Source: Streptomyces sp. NBC_01235 | GTDB lineage: Bacteria > Actinomycetota > Actinomycetes > Streptomycetales > Streptomycetaceae | Direction of reading: 5' to 3' | NCBI RefSeq assembly: GCF_035989285.1 | Contig: NZ_CP108513.1 | Coordinates: forward strand, 3,596,001 to 3,660,000 | Length of the DNA stretch: 64,000 nucleotides | In this document: positions 37,795 through 46,578 of the stretch, one piece after another | Numbering within the stretch: the first letter of the stretch is position 1 | Layout of the letters: each line of letters starts with the position of its first letter | The notes under the pieces: model-generated | Databases searched by the model: none | Seen by the model: only the letters and a program-made list of their open reading frames with translations | Told to the model about the DNA's origin: nothing | Program-made: the position numbers and the translations under genes

Positions 37795-38643
37795 ATGATC
37801 CTGATCACCGGAGGCCGCGGCGCGGTCGCCACCCAGCTGCTCGCCCTCCTGCACGCCGACGGCAGGCCCGTGCGGGTCGGCTCCGCCAGTCCCGTCGGCC
37901 TCGCCCCGCCTCCCGGCGTCGAGACGGTCGCCCTCGACCTCACCGACCCGGCGACCTTCCCGGCCGCCCTGGCCGGCGTCACCGCCGTCTTCCTCTACGC
38001 GACCCCCGACCACATCACCGAATTCGTCGACCACGCCCACCGGGCCGGCGTCACCCATGTCGTGGTGCTGTCCAGCTCCGCCGTGCTCGGCCTGCTGGGC
38101 CCTGAGCCGAAGGACGACGCCCTGGCCGGCTCCCACCTGGCCGTGGAGCGGGCGCTGCTCGCCTCGCCGATCGCCACCACCGTCCTGCGACCGGGCTCCT
38201 TCGCCTCCAACGCCGCCTCCTGGGCCTGGTCCGTCAAGGCCGGACTGCCCATCAGCCTGCCCTTCCCCGGCGCCCACACCGACCCCATCCACGAGAAGGA
38301 CCTGGCCGAGGCGGCCCATGCCGTCCTCACCGACCCCCGGCATCGCGGCGGCCGGTTCACCCTCACCGGACCCGAGTCGCTGACGTTCACCGAGCAGATC
38401 GACCGGCTCGCCGCCGTCACCGGCCGAGCCATCGCGGTCAAGCACGTCACCGCCGAGGAGTGGAAGCAGGAGATGGCCGAGCACATCCCCGCCGTCTACG
38501 CCGACGCCCTCCTCGCGTGGTGGGAGTCCACGGACGGCAGGCCCGTCGCCCTCACCCGCACCGTCGAGGAGCTCACCGGCCACCCCGCCCGCCCCTTCAC
38601 CGCCTGGGCCGCCGACCACACCGCCGACTTCACCGCCCCCTGA
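37795..38643 (+). CDS. NmrA-like NAD(P)-binding protein
   Basis: A 282-residue atypical short-chain dehydrogenase. MILITGGRGAVATQLLALL at the N terminus is the GxxGxxG dinucleotide site, VVVLSSSAVLG near 88, and VLRPGSFASNAASW near 138 are family features. NmrA/HSCARG-type proteins can be NADPH sensors or reductases of quinones and azo dyes. It is divergent from a TetR gene with a rich operator array between, and upstream of an MFS exporter (79 bp gap), suggesting a stress-inducible unit. Confidence 0.87.
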   Translation: MILITGGRGAVATQLLALLHADGRPVRVGSASPVGLAPPPGVETVALDLTDPATFPAALAGVTAVFLYATPDHITEFVDHAHRAGVTHVVVLSSSAVLGLLGPEPKDDALAGSHLAVERALLASPIATTVLRPGSFASNAASWAWSVKAGLPISLPFPGAHTDPIHEKDLAEAAHAVLTDPRHRGGRFTLTGPESLTFTEQIDRLAAVTGRAIAVKHVTAEEWKQEMAEHIPAVYADALLAWWESTDGRPVALTRTVEELTGHPARPFTAWAADHTADFTAP

Positions 38644-38722
38644 CCCGCCGTGGCCCAGAACGACCTCGTACGCGCGACCTACGCCGAAATCCCGATGCAA
38701 GGGGCGCAACCCGGTTGAGACC

Positions 38723-40159
38723 ATGACGCCCATGTTGGAAACCGCCGACGCCGCCCGCGCCCGGACATCCCGCCTCCGTACCCCTCCGCCCGCCTGGCTG
38801 CTCGTGGCACTCGCCTGTGCCGGGCAGTTCCTCGTCGTGCTCGACGTGTCGGTCGTGAACGTGGCGCTGCCGTCGATACGGGCCGATCTCGGCATGAGCG
38901 CCTCGGGGCTGCAATGGGTGGTGAACGCGTACTCCATCGCCTTCGCCGGGTTCATGCTGCTCGGCGGCCGGGCGGGCGACCTCTACGGCCGCAAGCGGAT
39001 GTTCCTCACCGGCCTGGCCCTGTTCACCCTGGCCTCGATGGCCGGCGGCCTGGCGCAGGACGGCCGGCTGCTGCTCCTGGCCCGGGCCGTGCAGGGTCTT
39101 GGCGCGGCGGTCCTGGCACCCGCCACGCTGACGATCGTCACCTCCGCCGTGCCGGAGGGGGCCGCGCGGGCGCGGGCCATCGCGACGTGGACGGCCGTCG
39201 GCGCCGGCGGCGGGGCCGCGGGCGGGCTCGTCGGCGGGGTGCTGGTGGACCTCATGTCCTGGCGCTGGGTGCTTCTGATCAACGTGCCGGTCGGCGTACT
39301 GGTGCTGGCCGGCTCGCTGCGGTGGCTGGTCGAGAGCCGGGCCGGGGACGGGCGGCGCCCGGACCTGCCGGGCGCGCTGCTGGTCACGGCCGGCCTCGCC
39401 ACCCTGGCGTACGGCATCTCGCAGACGGAGGCCGAGGGCTGGACGGCGTCGGCCGCCCTCGTCCCGCTGGCCGCCGGGCTCGCACTGATCGGTCTGTTCC
39501 TCGCCGTGGAGGCGCGGACGGCGGCCCCGCTGATGCCGCTGGGCCTGTTCCGGCTGCGGGCGGTGTCGGCGGCGAACGCGGCGATGTTCGTGAACGGCTC
39601 GGCCATGTTCTCCATGTGGTTCTTCATGACCCTGTACGCGCAGAACGCGCTGGGCTACACCCCGCTGGAGGCGGGTCTGGCGCTGGTGCCGAGCTCGCTG
39701 GCCATCGTCCTCGGCTCCAAGCTCGCGCCCCGCCTCATGCGCACGGCCGGTGCCCGCACCGTGGCCACACTGGGCACGCTGGTCGCGGCGGCCGGGTTCG
39801 GCTGGCAGTCGACGATGCGGGCGGACGGCGGGTACGTCACCGGGATCATGGTGCCGGGTGTCCTGATGATGCTGGGCGCGGGCCTGTCCTCGACCCCGCT
39901 CGCCTCGCTGGCCACGTCGGGCGCGGCGCCGGGCGAGGCCGGTCTGGTGTCCGGCCTGGTCAACACCTCCCGCACCATGGGCGGTTCACTCGGCCTGGCC
40001 GTTCTGTCCACGCTGGCGGCCTCCCGCACGGCGGGCCGCGGCACGCCCGAGGCGCTGACGGCAGGGTACGCCCTGGCCTTCCGCACGGGTACGGCGGTGC
40101 TGCTGGTGGGGGCGCTGCTGATGCTGGTGTGGCTGCCGCGGAAATTCTCCAGCCACTGA
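38723..40159 (+). CDS. MFS multidrug exporter (DHA2/EmrB-QacA family)
   Basis: A 478-residue carrier with 14 membrane helices. LVVLDVSVVNVALPSIRADL near residue 35 is the DHA2 TM1 motif, AGDLYGRKRMFLTGLALFTL is motif A, and APATLTIVTSAVPEGAARAR near 130 precedes the antiporter motif C region (AVGAGGGAAGGLVGGVLVD). It should export toxic compounds in exchange for protons. Probably transcribed with the NmrA-like gene under TetR control. Confidence 0.9.
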   Translation: MTPMLETADAARARTSRLRTPPPAWLLVALACAGQFLVVLDVSVVNVALPSIRADLGMSASGLQWVVNAYSIAFAGFMLLGGRAGDLYGRKRMFLTGLALFTLASMAGGLAQDGRLLLLARAVQGLGAAVLAPATLTIVTSAVPEGAARARAIATWTAVGAGGGAAGGLVGGVLVDLMSWRWVLLINVPVGVLVLAGSLRWLVESRAGDGRRPDLPGALLVTAGLATLAYGISQTEAEGWTASAALVPLAAGLALIGLFLAVEARTAAPLMPLGLFRLRAVSAANAAMFVNGSAMFSMWFFMTLYAQNALGYTPLEAGLALVPSSLAIVLGSKLAPRLMRTAGARTVATLGTLVAAAGFGWQSTMRADGGYVTGIMVPGVLMMLGAGLSSTPLASLATSGAAPGEAGLVSGLVNTSRTMGGSLGLAVLSTLAASRTAGRGTPEALTAGYALAFRTGTAVLLVGALLMLVWLPRKFSSH

Positions 40160-40210
40160 GGCAACGATCCGGGCCGCTCATGGCCTCCTTTGAACATCAA
40201 GGAGGTGCCC

Positions 40211-40753
40211 ATGGGGGATCGGAAGCAGGACAGGGACACGGAGTTCCAGGCTTTCGTCGTCGGCCGCTGGCCGGGGCTGATGCGCACGGCATTTCTCCTC
40301 ACGGGGGAACAGCACGCCGCGGAGGACCTGGTCCAGTCGACGCTGGAACAGGTCTACGTGGCCTGGCGCAGAGTAGGGGCGGCCGACGAACCGGAGGCGT
40401 ACGTACGGCGCGTGATGATCAACGCGCATGCCCGCAAGTACCGCAGGAAGCTCCGCGAGTTCCTCGCTCCGAGGGGCGACGACTCGGGCCTCGCGCACGA
40501 GGTCGCCGACACCGGCGACCTGATCGCCCGGGCCGACGACCGGCACACCCTGCTGAAGGCGCTGGCCGAGCTGCCGCCGCGGCAGCGGGAGGCGGTGGTG
40601 CTGCGTTACTGGGAGGACCTGACCGAGACACAGACGGCCGAGGCGATGGGCTGTTCGGTCGGCGCGGTGAAGAGCAACGCGGCCAAGGGGATCGCGAAAC
40701 TCCGCGCCATACCGGAACTGACGGACACAGTGACGTACGGAGGGCGGAAGTGA
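40211..40753 (+). CDS. SigE-family RNA polymerase sigma factor (ECF)
   Basis: A 180-residue ECF sigma factor. Region 2: MRTAFLLTGEQHAAEDLVQS and LEQVYVAWRRV. Region 4: LAELPPRQREAVVLRYWEDL and AMGCSVGAVKSNAAKGIAKL. The ATG at 40211 has AAGGAGG six bases upstream. It belongs to the actinobacterial SigE-like subgroup (ECF type with LLTG-x4-AEDL). The next gene starts at its stop codon (TGATG), so the two are coupled. Confidence 0.92.
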   Translation: MGDRKQDRDTEFQAFVVGRWPGLMRTAFLLTGEQHAAEDLVQSTLEQVYVAWRRVGAADEPEAYVRRVMINAHARKYRRKLREFLAPRGDDSGLAHEVADTGDLIARADDRHTLLKALAELPPRQREAVVLRYWEDLTETQTAEAMGCSVGAVKSNAAKGIAKLRAIPELTDTVTYGGRK

Positions 40754-41577
40754 TGAACGCGGACCGGGAGACGAATCACGACATGACGCAGCACGCCATC
40801 GCCGGTCTGCTGGCCGACGCCGCGGACGAGGTCGACATCGGTATAGCCCCCACCCAGGCACTCATCCGCGGCGGCCGCCGCCGCAGGGCCCGCCGCTGGG
40901 CGGTCGCGGCGGCCACGGTCCTGGTGGTCGCCGGCTCGACGGGGGCGCTGGCGATGACGGGGCTGCCGGGAGGCGACGGGGAGCGGGTGGCACCGCCGGC
41001 AGCGCAGCGGTCGGGGACCACGGCCCCCGGCCTGCTCGCGCCCCACCGGACCGTGCTCGGCTCGGGCATCGAGCAGGGGCAGAAGTGGCAGGTCTCCCTC
41101 GACGTGTGGACGGCACCGGCCAACGAGACGGAGGCGGCGGCTCAGCTGCGGGCCATGCGCGAGTACGGGGACAAGTACCCGACAGGCGGCAAGCCCTCCA
41201 ACATGGTCGGCAACACCACGTACTTCTTCCACCGGACCTACGGGCCCCACTCCACGCAGGAGTGGGGAAACGGCCCGCACGGGAAGCGGCTGCCGCCCGG
41301 CAAGAGCATGGAGAGCACCGCGAACTCCTTCCCCGGCGCCGACGGCCCCCGCCGCCTGGTGATCGGCCATGTCGTCAAGACGGCCAAGCAGGTGACCTGC
41401 TTGTGGAAGGACGGCACGAAGACCGAGCTGGTTAGGGAACCGGCGAACGGGACGACGAACACCGACAAGCCCGCCCTCCACTCGACCGAGGGCGCCCCCA
41501 CCGACTGGTTCGCGTGCCTGGCACCACAGGGCACGGAGTCCGACAGCGTGACCATGACGGGAGACGGGAACGGATAG
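40753..41577 (+). CDS. Membrane protein coupled to sigma factor (candidate anti-sigma or effector)
   Basis: A 274-residue protein. A cytoplasmic N terminus (about 45 residues, ending RGGRRRRARRW) is followed by one membrane helix (AVAAATVLVVAGSTGALAM) and an extracellular domain of about 190 residues. Many ECF sigma factors are followed by such single-pass proteins. No zinc-binding HxxxCxxC is present, so it is not a ZAS-type anti-sigma factor. Coupling to the sigma gene by overlapping stop/start is the main evidence for a role. Confidence 0.7.
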   Translation: MNADRETNHDMTQHAIAGLLADAADEVDIGIAPTQALIRGGRRRRARRWAVAAATVLVVAGSTGALAMTGLPGGDGERVAPPAAQRSGTTAPGLLAPHRTVLGSGIEQGQKWQVSLDVWTAPANETEAAAQLRAMREYGDKYPTGGKPSNMVGNTTYFFHRTYGPHSTQEWGNGPHGKRLPPGKSMESTANSFPGADGPRRLVIGHVVKTAKQVTCLWKDGTKTELVREPANGTTNTDKPALHSTEGAPTDWFACLAPQGTESDSVTMTGDGNG

Positions 41578-41763
41578 CCGCAACGGAGAGACGAGAACGG
41601 GCCGGGGGGAAGGCCGAACGGGGACAGCCGGGCAGGGACGGCAGAGTGGAGACGGGCGAGCGGGGGCGGCCGAGGGGGACGGCCGCCCGTCATCCGCTGC
41701 CCCGTCATCCGTCCGGCCGCCGTCCCTCTGAGTCCTCCCGGGGTGCCCGTTAGGGTGGCAGGC
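41578..41763. other. Intergenic spacer
   Basis: 186 bases, strongly G-rich on the plus strand in the first half. No hairpin with a convincing stem or gene was found. Confidence 0.4.
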
Positions 41764-42756
41764 GTGTCGTACGCAGGCTCGAACCCCGACCCCTTCGAAC
41801 CCTCCGACCCCTTCGGCCCCCCGCGGCTGCGCCGCTCCCCGCTGCGCCGCCCCCTGACCGTGGCGCTCGCCGCGCTCGTGCCCGGGGCGCTGCTGGGGTG
41901 GCTGGCGTACGACACGCTGGGCGGCACCGGTACCGGGACGGGCGGGGACAGCGGACCGGACCGGGGGGCGGGGGCGGCGGCCTCGTCGTCCACACTGCGC
42001 TCCCCCACCGACGACGCGACCGGCGACGACGCGACCGGCGACGGGAAGCAGGGCGCCGGCAGTACCGCCTCGACCGCGCCCGCCTCCCTCAAGGGCAAGG
42101 TCGTCGTCATCGACCCCGGCCACAACCCCGGCAACGTCCAGCACACCGCCGACATCAACCGCAAGGTGGACATCGGCACCCACTGGAAGGAGTGCGACAC
42201 GACGGGGACGTCCACGAACTCCGGTTACAGCGAGGCCGAGTTCACGCTGGACGTGGCCCACCGGCTGCGCACCCTGCTGCAACGGCAGGGCGCCACGGTG
42301 AAGCTGACGCAGGACGGGGACCGGCCGTACGGACCGTGTGTCGACGAGCGCGCCCGGATCGGGAACGCGGCGCACGCCGACGCGGTCGTCTCGATCCACG
42401 CCGACGGCGCCGGGGCCGGCGATCGCGGCTTCCACGTGATCCTGCCGGGCGCGGTGCACGAGGGTGCCGCCGACACCCGTGCCGTCGTCGGCCCGTCGAA
42501 GGCCCTCGGGAAGCTGCTCGCGGGCGACTTCGCGCGCACGACGGGCAGTTCACCGTCCAACTACATCGGCGACGGAACCGGTCTCGTCACGCGTGAGGAC
42601 CTGGGCGGTCTCAATCTGTCAACGGTTCCCAAGGTGTTCATCGAGTGCGGCAACATGCGCGATAGCAAGGACGCGGCGCTGCTGACCAGTGGCGCCTGGC
42701 GGCAGAAGGCGGCGCAGGGAATCTCTGAGGGAATCGTGAGTTTCCTGCGGGGGTAG
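41764..42756 (+). CDS. N-acetylmuramoyl-L-alanine amidase (Amidase_3)
   Basis: A 330-residue zinc amidase that cuts the peptide from muramic acid in peptidoglycan. A membrane anchor (PLTVALAALVPGALLGWLAY, residues 31-50) and a disordered linker precede the catalytic domain: VVIDPGHNPGN near 115 (zinc His), SEAEFTLDVAHRL (zinc Glu), ADAVVSIHADGAG (zinc His) and KVFIECGNMRDSKDA (catalytic Glu). Full active site is present. Start GTG at 41764; an upstream ATG at 41743 is less likely. Confidence 0.9.
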   Translation: MSYAGSNPDPFEPSDPFGPPRLRRSPLRRPLTVALAALVPGALLGWLAYDTLGGTGTGTGGDSGPDRGAGAAASSSTLRSPTDDATGDDATGDGKQGAGSTASTAPASLKGKVVVIDPGHNPGNVQHTADINRKVDIGTHWKECDTTGTSTNSGYSEAEFTLDVAHRLRTLLQRQGATVKLTQDGDRPYGPCVDERARIGNAAHADAVVSIHADGAGAGDRGFHVILPGAVHEGAADTRAVVGPSKALGKLLAGDFARTTGSSPSNYIGDGTGLVTREDLGGLNLSTVPKVFIECGNMRDSKDAALLTSGAWRQKAAQGISEGIVSFLRG

Positions 42757-42918
42757 GGATCAGCAAGTTGATCCCGACGGACACTCTCATCGGGCGGACG
42801 ATAGTGTCGTCCCTACGTTGAGGGGCCATCCCCGCGCTTCGCACCGGGGCCCGAGGGCGACATGGTGACAGCGACGCCTCCACCGCTGACGAGACGACTG
42901 ACCGAAGGACACCTTGAA

Positions 42919-43749
42919 GTGAATATCCGCTCCCTCACTCGAGGCGACGGCGTGGTGATCGGAGCAGCGGTATTGCTGTTCATCGCGTCGTTCCTCGACA
43001 ACTACTCGTACGACGACGCGCCCAGCAGCCTCGACATCCCGAGCCTCTGGTCGAGCGGACCGGTCCTGCTCAGCGTCGTCCTCGCGGGCCTCATCGGAGC
43101 CGCACTCATCGTTGTCGCCCGCGGTCTGCCCCAGCCCCGCAAGATCGCCGGTCTGGACCTCGGCCCCTTCGGCGTCGCCTTCGCGGTCTTCGCCGCGTGG
43201 AGCGCCCTCGGCAACGTCATCGACCCGGTCGGCGGCCTGGACAACTTCGGGGGTGACAACTCGAACGCTCCCTCCGCCGGCATGGGGCTGATCCTCGCCC
43301 TCATCGCCACCCTGCTCCTCGCCGCGGGCGCCGTCGCCACCCCGCTGGTGCCGGCCCTGCAGGCCGGTCTGATCCCGGCGCCCAAGCCGCCGGCCCCCCA
43401 GCCCTACGGCGCGCAGCCGCCCGCCGGTTACGGCTACCCGGGCGCGCCGCAGCCGTCGGCGTTCGGCGGTCAGCCGCAGCCGGGCCAGCCCGGTCAGCCG
43501 GGACAGCCGCCGTTCGGCGCTCAGCCGGGTCCGGCGCAGCCGCCGGCCGCTGACTTCTCGCCGTTCTGGTTCGCCGTGCCGGTGCCGCGTCCGCTGTACG
43601 CGGAGGACGGTGCGCCGATGCCGATCGCCGAACTGGCGCCGGGCACCTGGTACCTCGCCGTCGAGCAGGGCGCCCAGGGTCTGGTCGCCCAGACCCAGGA
43701 CGGCCGCCGCGGCGTCCTGCGGGACACCTCCGGCATCCAGCGCGGCTGA
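42919..43749 (+). CDS. DUF5336-type membrane protein with Pro/Gln/Gly-rich C-terminal part
   Basis: A 276-residue protein from a GTG at 42919 (AAGGA upstream). Four hydrophobic helices (residues 12-30, 45-65, 75-100, 115-145) are followed by a QPGQPGQPGQPPFGAQPG-rich linker and a short soluble end (YAEDGAPMPIAELAPGTWYL) that resembles a small beta domain. Streptomyces commonly encode such proteins; function unknown. An inverted repeat GACACT...AGTGTC lies upstream near 42780-42808. Confidence 0.7.
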   Translation: MNIRSLTRGDGVVIGAAVLLFIASFLDNYSYDDAPSSLDIPSLWSSGPVLLSVVLAGLIGAALIVVARGLPQPRKIAGLDLGPFGVAFAVFAAWSALGNVIDPVGGLDNFGGDNSNAPSAGMGLILALIATLLLAAGAVATPLVPALQAGLIPAPKPPAPQPYGAQPPAGYGYPGAPQPSAFGGQPQPGQPGQPGQPPFGAQPGPAQPPAADFSPFWFAVPVPRPLYAEDGAPMPIAELAPGTWYLAVEQGAQGLVAQTQDGRRGVLRDTSGIQRG

Positions 43750-43772
43750 GCCCACGCCCCCGTGCAACGGGT

Positions 43773-43804
43773 ACGGCCCCTCGCCCTTCCGGGCGGGGGG
43801 CCGT
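43773..43804 (+). terminator. Hairpin terminator
   Basis: A 14-bp stem with one T-G pair (43773-43786 with 43791-43804) and TTCC loop, after the membrane-protein stop codon. Confidence 0.85.
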
Positions 43805-43829
43805 TGTCGTACAGTCGCAGCCCCCGTAT

Positions 43830-43844
43830 CTGACGACCCGTCAG
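43830..43844. promoter_or_regulatory. Shared motif II, copy F (overlaps the ribosome binding site)
   Basis: CTGACG-ACC-CGTCAG, a perfect palindrome. Its last bases are part of the AGGAGG (43843-43848) of the next gene, so a bound protein would block expression. Confidence 0.7.
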
Positions 43845-43853
43845 GAGGCAGGC

Positions 43854-44864
43854 ATGCGGCTCGGTCTGGCGCTCGGCTACTGGGGCCGCGGCCCCTCCCC
43901 CGACCATGTGGAGCTGGCGCGCGAGGCGGAACGGCTCGGCTACGACTCCGTGTGGACGGCGGAGTCCTGGGGCTCGGACGCCTTCACCCCCCTGACCTGG
44001 ATCGCCGCACGGACGTCGAGGATCAAGCTGGGCACGGCGGTTGCCCAGATGGCGGCCCGCTCCCCCACCACGACCGCGATGCACGCCCTGACCCTGGACC
44101 ACCTCTCCGGCGGCCGGATGATCCTCGGGCTCGGTCTGTCGGGCCCGCAAGTGGTGGAGGGCTGGTACGGCCGGCCCTTCCCGAAGTCGCCCCTGACCGC
44201 CACCCGGGAGTATGTGGACGTCGTACGGCAGGTCCTGCGCCGGGAGGCCCCGGTGGAACTGGACGGCCGGTTCCACTCCCACCCCTACCGCGCTCCGGAC
44301 GCCACCGGTCTCGGCAGACCGCTCAGGTCCATCACCCACCCCCTGCGCCCCGACCTGCCGGTGCTGCTGGGTGCGGAGGGGCCGAGGAACGTGGCCCAGA
44401 CGATCCGCATCGCGGACGGCTGGCTGCCGCTGTACTGGTCGCCGAACCGGCCGGACGCGTACGGCCCGGCGGTCGCGGAGCTGCCCGAGGGCTTCCGGGT
44501 CGCCCCGCTCGCCCGGGCGCTGGTCTGCGACGACGTCACCGAGGGGCTGCTGCCCGTGAAGGCCATGCTCGGCTTCTACATCGGCGGCATGGGCCACGCC
44601 ACCCGCAACTTCCACGCCGACCTGATGGCACGCATGGGCTACGAGGAGGAGGCCCGGCACATCCAGGAACTCTTCCTGGCCGGCCGCCGCGAGGAGGCGG
44701 TGCTCGCCGTCCCGGACGCCTTCGCCGACGAGATCTCCCTGATCGGCCCTCGCGAACGCATCGCCGAACGGCTTCAGGCCTGGCGCAAGGGGCCGGTGAC
44801 CGACCTGCTGGTCGTGGCACCGGACCCGCACACCCTGCGGGTACTGGCCGAGCTCAACTCCTAG
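43854..44864 (+). CDS. LLM class F420-dependent oxidoreductase
   Basis: A 336-residue luciferase-like protein. LALGYWGRGPSPDHVELARE at the start, RLGYDSVWTAESWGSDAFTP near 30, IKLGTAVAQMAARSPTTTAM near 60, and GGRMILGLGLSGPQVVEGWY near 90 are the TIM-barrel motifs of F420-type enzymes. Such proteins transfer hydride between F420 and alcohols, ketones or acyl-CoA substrates. AGGAGG precedes the ATG. The motif II palindrome before it links it in regulation with the steroid-type genes. Confidence 0.9.
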   Translation: MRLGLALGYWGRGPSPDHVELAREAERLGYDSVWTAESWGSDAFTPLTWIAARTSRIKLGTAVAQMAARSPTTTAMHALTLDHLSGGRMILGLGLSGPQVVEGWYGRPFPKSPLTATREYVDVVRQVLRREAPVELDGRFHSHPYRAPDATGLGRPLRSITHPLRPDLPVLLGAEGPRNVAQTIRIADGWLPLYWSPNRPDAYGPAVAELPEGFRVAPLARALVCDDVTEGLLPVKAMLGFYIGGMGHATRNFHADLMARMGYEEEARHIQELFLAGRREEAVLAVPDAFADEISLIGPRERIAERLQAWRKGPVTDLLVVAPDPHTLRVLAELNS

Positions 44865-44867
44865 CCG

Positions 44868-45201
44868 GATCACCGTGATGGGCGTGCTCTGCCGGAGGTA
44901 GGCGGTGATGCGTTCCTTGGCGACGCTCCGGTGGGCCCCGGCGGTGCCGAGGCCCGGCCGCGAGAACAGGCCGGCGCCCGTGTCGACGTTGGCGCGGTCG
45001 GCGACCTCCGCTTCCAGGGCGGCGGAGAAGGCGCCGTACTGGTGGAGATCAAGGACCCGTTGTTCCGTTGTTCGTGCAGGAAGAAGAACATGCCGTGCAC
45101 CGGTGTTCCCCGGAGGCGCCAACTCCACCCCAACGCGGGGCAAATGGACGCGACACGAACCAACCGGGTTTCATTCGGCCTCGAACGGCAACCCGGAGAG
45201 C
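44868..45201. other. Interval without an intact gene; possible degraded minus-strand ORF
   Basis: Read on the minus strand from about 45113 to 44870 the translation looks protein-like (LDLHQYGAFSAALEAEVADR, then FSRPGLGTAGAHRSVAKERI) but has no clean start and no stop before it runs into the antisense of the neighbouring gene. It could be the remains of a gene of unknown family. Confidence 0.25.
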
Positions 45202-45495
45202 ATGTCCCCTCGATATCGCAACGGTGCCAACCAGGCCGGGACGGTCATCGCGGTCGTCGCCGACATCATGGCCCTCATCCTGGGCCTGTGGATCCTGATG
45301 TATCTGCTCGACGCCAACCGCGCCAACTCTTTCGTGCAGTTCATCCACGACACGGCCCGCTGGCTCGCGGGCTGGTCCCACGACCTGTTCACCTTCGACG
45401 AGGCCTGGGCAAGGGTGGTGGCGGGCTACGGCCTGGCAGCCGTGGTGTACCTCTTCGTCGGCCACGCCATAGCCAACCGGGTCCACCGCCACTGA
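45202..45495 (+). CDS. Small two-helix membrane protein
   Basis: A 97-residue protein. Two membrane helices (VIAVVADIMALILGLWILMY near residue 15 and VAGYGLAAVVYLFVGHAIAN near 73) flank an amphipathic segment with tryptophans (FIHDTARWLAGWSHDLFTF). The ATG at 45202 is preceded by GGAGAG. The pattern is common among conserved hypothetical Streptomyces membrane proteins. Role unknown. It is convergent with the cyclase-like gene. Confidence 0.75.
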   Translation: MSPRYRNGANQAGTVIAVVADIMALILGLWILMYLLDANRANSFVQFIHDTARWLAGWSHDLFTFDEAWARVVAGYGLAAVVYLFVGHAIANRVHRH

Positions 45496-45507
45496 GCCGC
45501 CGCGCCC

Positions 45508-46578
45508 TCAGGCGCAGCAGTCCACCTCGAGCCCGGAAGGAAGCTGCTCCCCGCCGAACACGGCACACGTCGCCTCATGCCCGCCGAGCGCGGCGACAGC
45601 CAGCACCAACGACCCCGCCGTCCAAGTGGTGAGCTCCCGGGGCCAGATGGCCTCGTCCTCGAAGACGAAGCCGGTCCAGTACAACCCCGACTCCGCCTCC
45701 CGCAGATGCTGGATCGACTGAAGGATCTCCAGCGCCCGGTCGGACTCGCCCATCGCCCACAGCGCGAGGGCGAGTTCGGCGGACTCGCCCCCCGTCACCC
45801 ACGGGTTGGGGACGACGCACCGCACTCCCAGTCCCGGGACCACGAACCGCTCCCAGTCCGCCTCGATACGGGACTTGGCCTCCGTACCGGTCAACGCGCC
45901 GCCCAGCACCGGGTAGTACCAGTCCATCGAGTAACGGTCCTTGTCGAGGAACCGCTCCGGATGCCGCCGTATGGCGTGCCGTAGCGCGCCGACCGCCAAC
46001 TCCCAGTCCGGCTGGGGCTCTTCGCGCTGCTCGGCGATCGCCAGCGCACAGCGCAGCGCCTGGTGGATCGAGGAGGAGCCGGTGAGCAGCGCGTCGGCGG
46101 TTGGCGTGCCGTCGTCCTCGCGTCGCCAGCCGATCTGCCCGCCCGGCTGCTGGAGCCGCAGCACGTACTCGACGGCCGCGTAGACGGTCGGCCACATGCC
46201 GTCGAGGAAGGTGTCGTCGCCGGTCGACAGGTAGTGGTGCCAGACGCCGACGGCTATGTAGGCGACGAAGTTCGTCTCGCGCCCCCGGTCGGTGACGTCG
46301 TCGAAGGCGCCGTCCGCGTACGCCGCGAACCACGAGCCGTCCTCGTTCTGGTGCCGGGCCAGCCAGGTGTACGCCCGCGCGGCGGCCTCGTGTTCGCCCG
46401 CCGAGTCCAGCGCCATCGCGGCCTCGGTGTGGTCCCACGGGTCGAGGTGGTGCCCGCGGAACCACGGGATCGCGCCGTCCTCCCGCTGCACGGCGAGGAT
46501 GCCGGCGACGGTCGCGGCGGCCTGCTCGGCGGTGAGGACCCCGGGCAGGACGAGGTGTTCTGTCCGGGGGGTGGTCAC
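45508..46578 (-). CDS. Prenyltransferase/squalene-cyclase-like alpha-barrel protein
   Basis: A 356-residue all-helical protein with repeated WL/EDGSW-type motifs (ILAVQREDGAIPWFRG near 27, WLARHQNEDGSWFAAY near 75, LRLQQPGGQIGWRREDDG near 140), as in the alpha6/alpha6 barrels of squalene cyclases and glycoside hydrolase-like proteins. The DxDD motif of squalene-hopene cyclase is not seen, so catalysis of cyclisation is doubtful. The GTG start overlaps the methyltransferase stop (GTGA). Third in an operon with a methyltransferase and a glycosyltransferase. Confidence 0.8.
   Translation of the reverse strand: MTTPRTEHLVLPGVLTAEQAAATVAGILAVQREDGAIPWFRGHHLDPWDHTEAAMALDSAGEHEAAARAYTWLARHQNEDGSWFAAYADGAFDDVTDRGRETNFVAYIAVGVWHHYLSTGDDTFLDGMWPTVYAAVEYVLRLQQPGGQIGWRREDDGTPTADALLTGSSSIHQALRCALAIAEQREEPQPDWELAVGALRHAIRRHPERFLDKDRYSMDWYYPVLGGALTGTEAKSRIEADWERFVVPGLGVRCVVPNPWVTGGESAELALALWAMGESDRALEILQSIQHLREAESGLYWTGFVFEDEAIWPRELTTWTAGSLVLAVAALGGHEATCAVFGGEQLPSGLEVDCCA

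Noticed and set aside
43521..45143. 540-codon open frame on the minus strand
   Set aside because: Most of it is the antisense shadow of the LLM oxidoreductase gene; only the 3' 250 bases have any protein-like character.
45508..46578. Active squalene-hopene cyclase
   Set aside because: Barrel repeats are present but the catalytic DxDD motif was not found, and the protein is only 356 residues, about half the usual length.
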